A stretch of 64,000 nt of DNA from JACKHO01 sp041398745 (GTDB lineage Bacteria; Planctomycetota; Planctomycetia; Planctomycetales; Planctomycetaceae): contig JAWKUB010000003.1 of the NCBI GenBank assembly GCA_041398745.1, forward strand, positions 434,001 to 498,000. Reading direction: 5' to 3'. Both the position numbers and the translations under genes were made by a program. Positions within the stretch are counted from its first letter, which is position 1. Every line of letters begins with the position of its first letter. Below, in pieces: positions 1 to 8,000 of the stretch. The notes beneath the pieces were generated by a model that saw only the letters and a program-made list of their open reading frames with translations, did not search any database and was not told the origin of the DNA.

Positions 1-1293
1 CAGTTGCACATCACGCACGAGCTGCCAATTTCGCCGCAGCCTCCGTTGGAGCCAGCAAAGCTTACCGCACCCGAAAAAGGACTTGAGTTCCTGAGCGGCT
101 ACCCAAAACTGTATGGACTCTCGCTGAACATGACACAGCAGCAATTGCTGGAACTCATTGTCCGCGAAAACCTCCAGGCCAGTCGTTCACCTGACGGGCC
201 GACGTATTCCATCCCGACGGATGACGGTTATGTCATTCTGGTCATGTTTGGCAATAACGAGGAAAAGTGCAGCGGCATTCAGAGGATTCGAGCTGGTGCG
301 AATCCCATGACAGCTGTCCAGCCAAATGCACCAAACCCTTTCGTACCCTCGAACACTACTGAGTTGCAACCGGAACAGCGAGGAAAGACTCACGAGTATG
401 TGGTGCGGATTGATGGACCGAAAGGAGCCCAAGTCAAAATGTCGCTCTCCAGCCAAGAAGCTGGCGAACCCATTCCGCGTGTTCTGGAATCCAAACTCAT
501 TACGCTGCCCCACGAGCATTCGTTTCGCTCGGAAACATTCCGGGTTGATGTTGAAACCATCAAGGGACTTAGCCAGCCTGACGGAGGACATATCGATGGC
601 AGTTACCGCATGGATGGTGAACAACAGGGCGGCGGCTTCGGTGGAACCTTTGAATCGGCAAACCGGCAGAAGTGGAGCTTTGGTAATTTGGACCGGTCGT
701 CACCGTGGACACAGCCAGGTTCTGGGAACGAAAATCCCGCTCCAACTACTGAAACTACGTCTTCTCCAGATGAATCAGCGGCAACGGTTCGTCCGTTCAA
801 GCACGTCAGCATTGCCTTCAATAGCTCAATAGCCCTGTTCGACATCGACACGGGCAAGACACTCGGGCCAATTGCTCAAGGCAGCCCCGCCGATGTGCCT
901 CAGTACGATTTGTACGCAGACTGGGGTCCTCCGCTTTCGCCCGGAGTAAAGAACGCTGAGAACATTCTGGTCGGAAGGTTTGCCGCTGTCATCCCGGCGA
1001 CGAAAGGCGACTGGACTAAGGGGAACGACAGAGAGCTAATCGAGAAACTGTTGTCGAAGTCGCAAGGCAAGAAGAATTCGAAAATCCTGCGACACCTCGC
1101 TGGGGAAAATGACGAAACAACCTACTGGCTCGCCGAAACGGCTGATGGGGCCATTGTTGCTCTTCGCACCACATTTAATGGAGCGTTGAAAACCGAATTC
1201 TCCGAAACTCCCGTGAAAGGATTCGACGTACAGTACCGCGTCATCACGCAAAAGCTGCCCGCTCCTCCTGAGGATTCTCAGCCAACCGAGTAG
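1..1293 (+). CDS. Hypothetical protein, 5' end outside window
   Basis: The reading frame is open to the left edge of the window, so the true start is upstream and at least 430 C-terminal residues are seen. I do not recognise the family with confidence. The first ~100 residues form a compact segment containing GLSLNMTQQQ and ending near CSGIQRIR. A Pro/Thr/Ser/Glu-rich linker lies around residues 225-265, and a second globular region runs to the end. No membrane segment or signal peptide is visible in this part. It converges on the amidohydrolase fusion, with only about 15 bases between the two stops. It could be the C-terminal part of a larger exported or membrane protein. Confidence 0.75.
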   Translation, partial: QLHITHELPISPQPPLEPAKLTAPEKGLEFLSGYPKLYGLSLNMTQQQLLELIVRENLQASRSPDGPTYSIPTDDGYVILVMFGNNEEKCSGIQRIRAGANPMTAVQPNAPNPFVPSNTTELQPEQRGKTHEYVVRIDGPKGAQVKMSLSSQEAGEPIPRVLESKLITLPHEHSFRSETFRVDVETIKGLSQPDGGHIDGSYRMDGEQQGGGFGGTFESANRQKWSFGNLDRSSPWTQPGSGNENPAPTTETTSSPDESAATVRPFKHVSIAFNSSIALFDIDTGKTLGPIAQGSPADVPQYDLYADWGPPLSPGVKNAENILVGRFAAVIPATKGDWTKGNDRELIEKLLSKSQGKKNSKILRHLAGENDETTYWLAETADGAIVALRTTFNGALKTEFSETPVKGFDVQYRVITQKLPAPPEDSQPTE

Positions 1294-1308
1294 AAGGCAT
1301 TCTGAAGA

Positions 1309-4134
1309 CTATTGTTCTTTGAGCACAGCGGCCGCTTTGTGCAGCAACTGGTCGATGGCACGCCCCAAGTGTGAGGACGACGGGCTTACCCTTGTATTCA
1401 TTAATGCGACCATGTTTATTCCATCATGGCGGCGAATGAGAATGGTGGCTGTTCCGGGTAAAGAGCCGGTATGCCAGTGGTTAACCTGTCCTTCACCGAC
1501 TATGCGGTTCTGCCAGCCGAGTGAATAGTAGACTTCCTTCTCTTTCCCTTCGTCGTCGTGTCCAGCCAATCCCGGCGGGCGCGCGTACATGAGCCCAACG
1601 CTCTCCTCGGAAAGTAGCGGGCTGTTCTGTTCATCATCAAAGGCTGCCGCCAACCGGGCTAAGTCTGACGCGGAGGCAATCCAGCCCCCGTGCGAATCCA
1701 TCGCTTCCAGGTTCCATCCCCCATATGGTGAGGGGACCGACTGTTCCAGGTCCTCTGCGAACACTGAAGTATCAGTCCCAGGATGATAATACCGCACTTC
1801 ATGAGGTGACCGTCCGGCCAACCGTGTCGCACCAATTTTCATTGTGTCGACGCCCACTGGAGCAAGGACGTGCTGCTTCACATACGCTTCGTAACTCTGC
1901 CCAGTCAGCTTCTCGATAACACGGCCGAGCAAGCAGTAACCAAAGTTCGAATAGGCATATCGCTCGCCAGGATCGAAATCGAGCTTCTGTGAGAACATCG
2001 CCCGGATGACGGTGTTCTGGTCGGCCGGCGGCTGAACGCCGAGTTCGCGTGCGAAGCGAATGGGCTGAAACATGGCATCGAACGATTTGTCACGGTCCCA
2101 TCCGCCACGATGTTCCAGCAGATGTTTGATGGTAACTTCGCGTACGCGGGCATCAAACTTCTCACCCGCAGCGGCAATGTCCTGTTCGAAATCCAGAACT
2201 TCGAATACCTTGTCGCCCAGCTTCAGCTTCCCCTGCTCAACCAACTGCAGAATGGCGATTGCCGTAATGGGTTTCGAAACACTGGCAATACGGAACAAGC
2301 TCTCCGTCGTGACTGGTTCTTTCGCGGCAATGTCGGCGTAGCCATATCCGCGAGCGTAGACGAGCTGGCCACCTTTGGTGAATGCCACCGAGACACCCGG
2401 CACATGGTGCTCCTGCATGAATTCACGAAGCAATTCGTCGATTTGTGAAACTGACCGACCATGAGTCTCTGACGCAACATTCCACGCTGCTGATTCTTCC
2501 TTGTAGCCTGGGCCACGTAACACGCGTCCGGGGCGGGCGTCGGTTTGTTTTCCGTCCTGAAGGACGAGCGTGCCGTTCACAATGACATGCTGCATTCCTT
2601 CTGAGAGGGCGTGAGGATCGACGAAGTTGGCATGGTCCGTGAGTTTTTCGTAGTCGAACACAATGACATCGGCTGCCATGCCGACGGCAATCCGGCCACG
2701 GTCGTAAGCGAGAATGTCATTCGCCGCAACCGCACTCGCCTGTGAGACGGCCTGTTCCAGCGAAATCGCACCCAAGTCACGAACGTAGCGGGACAGCATG
2801 CGAGGGAACGAACCAAACGCTCGGGGATGCGAAGCGATGCGACCACCACCAGCCGGACCGACGTCGGTGCAGAACGAGACAAACTCCTGCTGCATGGCCA
2901 GGATTTTGTTGGCGTCGGTCATGGTTTCCGGAAGTGCAAACGCTCCTGCCCCGACCAAGTTAAAGAACGTGTCCCAGGGATCTTCATTATGAGCTTTAGC
3001 AATTGCCGCGACCGAGAGACCGTCCTGCGGCTTGTAACGGGGAACGTTCGTGCTCCCAATGACAATGCGGTTCCAGTCGTAGCTCGCGTGCCGATACCAG
3101 TTTTCCCAGCCGTCAGTCGCCTCCATTTCCTGCCGAATTTCTGCGCGAAGCTCCGGATCACCCAGTCGGGCACGGAGTTTTTCGTACCCTTCCGTGAAGT
3201 GCCTGGGATGAATCAGGGCCGCGATCCCCAGTCCGTTATTCACGTAAGGATAAATGTCAGCGGTCACCTGCTGGCCCGTCGCGCGGGCAGCTTTGATGCG
3301 GGCAATGGCGAGTGGCATTTTCCCCCAGTTCTGTCGTCCAGCCGCTTTCAAATGGAAAATGTGCACGGGCGTATTTGCCATATGCCCAATTTCAATGGCT
3401 TCATCAATTGCTTCGAGCAGCCGGTCTCCTTCATTGCGCATATGTGTGTAGTAGCGACCGCCGTATTCTCCCGCCGCTGCTGACAGGGCCGCAATTTCTT
3501 CCATTTCTGCGTAAACGGCGGGCGGATAAATAAGTGCCGTCGAGACTCCAATAGCTCCGGCCTCCATACCTTCACGGACGAGTTGCCGCATTTGTTCGAG
3601 TTCAGCGTCTGTGGGACGACGGTCGACCTCGCCCAGCACGATTTCTCGTACCTGCGTATGACCGACAGTCTGCACCATGTTGACGGGCAATCCCTCCATG
3701 TCGACCAGAGCGAAATACTCTGCCATGGTGGTATAGCCCTGACGCACCTCCTGCGACTTACTCAGCGGCGCGGCCGATCCACCTTCGCCCGCGTTAATGG
3801 TGGTGATTCCCTGCGTCAGCAAATTAATAGCCGTCTTGGGATCGTCCAGCATAGGCGAGGCTGTTTGTCCCATCATGTCGATGAAACCGGGAGCGACGAC
3901 GAGGCCTTTTGCCTCAATGACCACTTTCGCCTCGTCCGCCGCAATATGCCCAATGCGGGCGATTTTTCCATTGGCAATGCCGACATCTGCCACATACCAC
4001 GGGGCGCCGCTGCCGTCGACGACTTTGCCGCCGCGGATGACAATGTCCAACGACTGTGCAAAAGTCATGTGTGGGCTCAGTGCAAGAGAAACAGCCGCGA
4101 CGAATAGAAATCGACAAAAGTGCGAAACGTGCAT
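1309..4134 (-). CDS. D-aminoacylase-like amidohydrolase fused to a serine beta-lactamase-family hydrolase
   Basis: This is a predicted secreted two-domain hydrolase of about 941 residues. A signal peptide (VAAVSLALSPHMTFAQ) is followed by an N-acyl-D-amino-acid deacylase-type amidohydrolase at ~30-515 (VVAPGFID, YTHMRNEGD, FHLKAAG). A class C beta-lactamase/D-peptidase-type domain follows at ~560-935. It has the SVSK nucleophile motif, YSN, and HTG in place of the usual KTG. The start is placed at the second Met because GGGGA lies five bases upstream and a good signal peptide follows; an in-frame start 14 codons earlier is possible. In the amidohydrolase half the usual HxH after GFID is absent (GFIDMMGQTAS), and the metal-bridging Cys position reads AGEGG. 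The two domains suggest action on D-amino-acid peptides, but substrates are inference. Confidence 0.9.
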   Translation of the reverse strand: MHVSHFCRFLFVAAVSLALSPHMTFAQSLDIVIRGGKVVDGSGAPWYVADVGIANGKIARIGHIAADEAKVVIEAKGLVVAPGFIDMMGQTASPMLDDPKTAINLLTQGITTINAGEGGSAAPLSKSQEVRQGYTTMAEYFALVDMEGLPVNMVQTVGHTQVREIVLGEVDRRPTDAELEQMRQLVREGMEAGAIGVSTALIYPPAVYAEMEEIAALSAAAGEYGGRYYTHMRNEGDRLLEAIDEAIEIGHMANTPVHIFHLKAAGRQNWGKMPLAIARIKAARATGQQVTADIYPYVNNGLGIAALIHPRHFTEGYEKLRARLGDPELRAEIRQEMEATDGWENWYRHASYDWNRIVIGSTNVPRYKPQDGLSVAAIAKAHNEDPWDTFFNLVGAGAFALPETMTDANKILAMQQEFVSFCTDVGPAGGGRIASHPRAFGSFPRMLSRYVRDLGAISLEQAVSQASAVAANDILAYDRGRIAVGMAADVIVFDYEKLTDHANFVDPHALSEGMQHVIVNGTLVLQDGKQTDARPGRVLRGPGYKEESAAWNVASETHGRSVSQIDELLREFMQEHHVPGVSVAFTKGGQLVYARGYGYADIAAKEPVTTESLFRIASVSKPITAIAILQLVEQGKLKLGDKVFEVLDFEQDIAAAGEKFDARVREVTIKHLLEHRGGWDRDKSFDAMFQPIRFARELGVQPPADQNTVIRAMFSQKLDFDPGERYAYSNFGYCLLGRVIEKLTGQSYEAYVKQHVLAPVGVDTMKIGATRLAGRSPHEVRYYHPGTDTSVFAEDLEQSVPSPYGGWNLEAMDSHGGWIASASDLARLAAAFDDEQNSPLLSEESVGLMYARPPGLAGHDDEGKEKEVYYSLGWQNRIVGEGQVNHWHTGSLPGTATILIRRHDGINMVALMNTRVSPSSSHLGRAIDQLLHKAAAVLKEQ

Positions 4135-4189
4135 GCGCGTCCCCAGATGACCGGATGAGAGTTTCCGTTCGAACAAGTTGGCTGTCAGA

Positions 4190-5086
4190 TTACGGCGTCA
4201 GCAAATACGTCTGCACAAACTCCACTGCTCGTGTGCTGACAGCATCACCCGCACCAGCAACACCATGATTGGCGCCTGGAATGACAACCAGCTCCGACGT
4301 TGCTTTCAGATTTGACAACTTCTTGTGCAGGTTTTGTGCGTGTTCAATGGGGACAATGTCGTCGGCGTCGCCATGAATTTGCATGAGCGGTGGATCGAAG
4401 GCATCGGCGAAAGTGATCGGTGAGACATCCACCATTCTTTCTGGATCCATTTGGTCCGCGGGCGTCCCTGGTTCGTAGCCAATGAGCTGCCGGTACGCGG
4501 GATGTTTATGGTCAATTGTCTTCAGTAAGGACCAGTCGGTCGGTCCGGCGAAACTGATTCCGCAGGTAACCCGGGAAGATTGTCGCTGAACTTGATCATC
4601 TGAATTCGGCTGAGCCATGTCGTCGTGCAATGTGAGGTACGCCGTCAAATGCCCGCCCGCCGAACCGCCTGTCACACCAATACGGGACGTGTCGATGTTC
4701 CATTCACGCGCATTGAATCGCACAAACTGAATGGCCCGCAGACAGTCATTGACCTGTGCGGGATGTGGAGCAACGTCGGTAAAACGGTATTCGACCGAAA
4801 CGGCAGAGGCTTTCTTCTCTGCCACCAGTCGCAGCACCCAGGGAGGCACGCCCCGTTTTGACCCTCCACGCCAGCCGCCGCCGTGAATGAAAACGATAGC
4901 CGGCGTCGGCTTGTCTGATTCCGTTAAATAGACATCAACACACTGTGCAGGATGGTCGTCGTCGTAGGCAACGTCAGTAAACGTTGGACGAACTTGCTGA
5001 CTGAACGAAGTGTTCTCGCCAATAACGGCAAGCAGCAGGAACAACGCACACCACTTCATGGGATTGGACATGACTTGCTGACTCAT
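4190..5086 (-). CDS. Secreted alpha/beta-hydrolase (esterase/lipase family)
   Basis: This 298-residue protein belongs to the hormone-sensitive-lipase/BD-FAE-like carboxylesterases. A hydrophobic export signal (WCALFLLLAVIGENTSFSQ) is followed by the oxyanion motif HGGGWRGG and the nucleophile elbow GGSAGGH. The acid is probably in IHGDADDIVP and the catalytic His in PGANHGVAGAG. The first Met overlaps the stop of the upstream giant gene by one base (TAATG), which favours this start and suggests translational coupling. Later Met codons at residues 6 and 10 could also start the signal peptide. Coupling to a carbohydrate-binding dehydrogenase suggests deacylation of a polysaccharide or glycoside, which is inference. 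Confidence 0.88.
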   Translation of the reverse strand: MSQQVMSNPMKWCALFLLLAVIGENTSFSQQVRPTFTDVAYDDDHPAQCVDVYLTESDKPTPAIVFIHGGGWRGGSKRGVPPWVLRLVAEKKASAVSVEYRFTDVAPHPAQVNDCLRAIQFVRFNAREWNIDTSRIGVTGGSAGGHLTAYLTLHDDMAQPNSDDQVQRQSSRVTCGISFAGPTDWSLLKTIDHKHPAYRQLIGYEPGTPADQMDPERMVDVSPITFADAFDPPLMQIHGDADDIVPIEHAQNLHKKLSNLKATSELVVIPGANHGVAGAGDAVSTRAVEFVQTYLLTP

Positions 5087-8000
5087 TATTGGGCCGCCCC
5101 TTCCTCATGCTCTTCGGAGGGAAGGACTTCGAGTTGAATGTTGCGGTAGCGAACTTCCGTTGCTCCACCGCTGTGCAGTTGAAACGCGATAATGCCTCGT
5201 TCGGCACCGGCGGGATCATCCAGGTCGACACACGGCTGCCCATTGATGAACGTCCGAATGTGATGATGCTCGGCGATGACCTCATACGTGTTCCACTCGC
5301 CGGGCTTCACATGCGCTTCGCCAGACTTGTCCCACAGAAGTGCGCGGCCATGTTCTTCGTAAAGCTTGCCCCACCAGCCAGCGCCGATGTCGGCCTGATA
5401 GCCGCTCACTTCGCCGTTCTCGGCTTTGCTGCGGAACTGAATGCCGCTGTTGCCCGCGTTGTCGACCAGTTTTACTTCCAGTGTGAGATGGAAGTTCTCG
5501 ACTGCCAAATCGCTGACAATCCATTCGTTTCGCTTGAGCCCCTCCGTCCGACCGACCAGTTCACCATTCTCTACAGACCACAGACCTTCGGTACCGGACC
5601 ATCCTGTGAGGTCCTGTCCATTGAACATTGCCGCCGCATTGTCTGGGGTGGCCAGCATGGGGGTTTGTTGTTTCCCCTGCAGGTAGGCTATGAGTGAACG
5701 GACCTGATGCGGCGTGAATTGTTTGAGTTGATCGTCCGGCATCATGGACTGTTCACTGATGGCACGTTCTTCGATTTCTGCTTTCGGAATGACCACCGGA
5801 GCGTCAGCCGTCTGCAGGGTGATCGAGTTTTTGTCTTCGGCCTTAACGAGTCCTGTCACAATACGGCCGTTGGTCGTGGCAATAATTGTGGGCCGGTATT
5901 CATTGGCCATGACCGAACTGGGGTCCACAATATTACTGGTCAAGTAGTCGATATTGGCTCGGTTTGAACCTGTGAGGTCCGGCCCAACCTTATTTCCGAC
6001 GCCGTACAGCGTGTGACACTTCATGCAGGTCTTACCAAAGATTGCTCGACCGAGTTCTGCGTCGGCTGGTGCCAATTCTTCGGACGCGACCAGGTCCTTC
6101 AGTTCCGCGATCATTTTCAGTTTGTCCGCCGCTGACTCCCGAGCGGTGCCCCACACCGACTTGAGCATGGAATTGATGTCGTCGCTCTTCAGGAACTGCA
6201 ACTGTCGCACCAGGTCCGCGGTCAGGTCGGTCCCAGCAATTTGCTTGGCCTCAATGGCCTTGAGGACCGACATACCGGTCGCAGTACGCGAACACAACGT
6301 ATCGAGTGCCATGCGGCGCTGAGCGGGCGTCAACTTTGCGTATGCCTCCAGCAGCGCTGGTCCGATGGATGGGTCGTCGTATTGTGCCATCCCACGAATG
6401 GCTGCTTCGCGAATGGAGTCAGTCGCCGAGAGCAGAGACTTCAGTGTCGGTACCAGTCCGGGGTCATTGGCATCGAGCAGTGAATTGAGAGCAACCAGCC
6501 GGGCCGAGGCGTCGCCGTCGTTGTCCTCAATTCGCGACCGCATGGCCGCCAGCGCAGCTTCATCACCGAACGTCACGCCCAAAGCTGTCGTTTGCAATTG
6601 CACTTCGCGGTTTTCACTTCGCAGCAGCCCCGACGAGACGCTGCTCCAGCCTTCCGGCGCCTTCACACGTCGCTGGCCTTTGAGGCTGGACCGGATGGCC
6701 TGCAGGAAGGTGAGTCGCATTTCATCTGAGTTTGCGTCGCGTAGACCGTTCACCAGAATGGCCAACGCATCTCCTGTGTTTGAACTACCAATCCGACGCA
6801 GCATGAACTCGCGCAGTAGCGGGATGTTGTTTCCAGCAGCCATGGCGAGTGCCAGCGCCCGGTTGGGATCAACGTCGGCCAGCGGTTCCGCCCCGTACCA
6901 GTACATTAGCGGCAGGTTGTGGTCGTTCGCATCTTCGGCGTGTGACGTGAGTCCAGCCAACACATCCCAGCGCTGTTCGGCTGGCAAACGTTCGATAGCG
7001 GAGGCCACATAAAGCCGAACAACTTGAGAAGGGTCGTTCTTTGCCAAATCTGCCAAACGTGGAATGACCACTTCAGCCGCTTTCGAACCGGGCTGCTCCA
7101 TCGCCAGCTGGATGGCCCAACCGCGAACGTAAGGACTTTCATTCTTGAGTGCCTCTGAGGCCATGTAGTCATTGAAATTCCCGGTAACATGCAACCCCCA
7201 CATCGCCCTCAGGACTCGGGCTTCATCCTTATTGCTCTGGAGGATTTCCGCCAACCGAACGGTTGAAATGGGGTTGATCTTTCCGCGCTCCTGCAGATTG
7301 CGTCGAGCGTGCCGCACAAACCAATCATTGGGGTGAAGTGTTAGTGAAACGAGCTGCTCATCGCTCAATTTGGAGAATCCACCGGCCTGTTGGATCTCGG
7401 CGAAGCTCCAAACCGTCGAATCAAACAGTTCAAGTCCGGCATGGGCTTTTTCCGGTCCTGCGTCGGCGGGATCCGGGCCATCGAAGGTCACCTTGTAAAT
7501 ACGACCGTTCGTCCGGTCATGGATTTCAGGTTCGCCGCGGTGGCACGCCTGCATGTCGTACCAGTCAATCATCCAGGCGTCGCCATCGGGCCCGTAGCGG
7601 ATATTGAGGATTTGCGAGGCCTTGTCGCCGGTCAGCAGGAAATCGGGGCCGTGGCTGCCAATGTAGCCTGAGCCATTCGGCTTCAGCACATCCATGTTCA
7701 GCCGCTGGCCGTGGATGTTGTTCATGAAGATTTGATTGCGGTACTCCGCTGGCCACTTACCACCGAGGTAAATCATGGCTCCGGCATGTGCGTGGCCGCC
7801 GCCCGCTGCGTCCGACTTGCTGTTACCGCCGTGGGGCGTGGCTCCCAGGTAATGGCGGTGATCGGCAATGGTCACAATGTCCTGATAGGTGTAAGGATTA
7901 AAGTGCTGGCCACCCTGCCGCTGATACCGACCTCCCTGAATCATGTGATACAGGTGCGGAATCACACAGGCCGTGATGAAGGCCTGACCCTGATCATTGA

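Noticed and set aside
2827..4107. Plus-strand open frames of 218 and 174 codons
   Set aside because: Both are antisense to the amidohydrolase fusion and show no domain.
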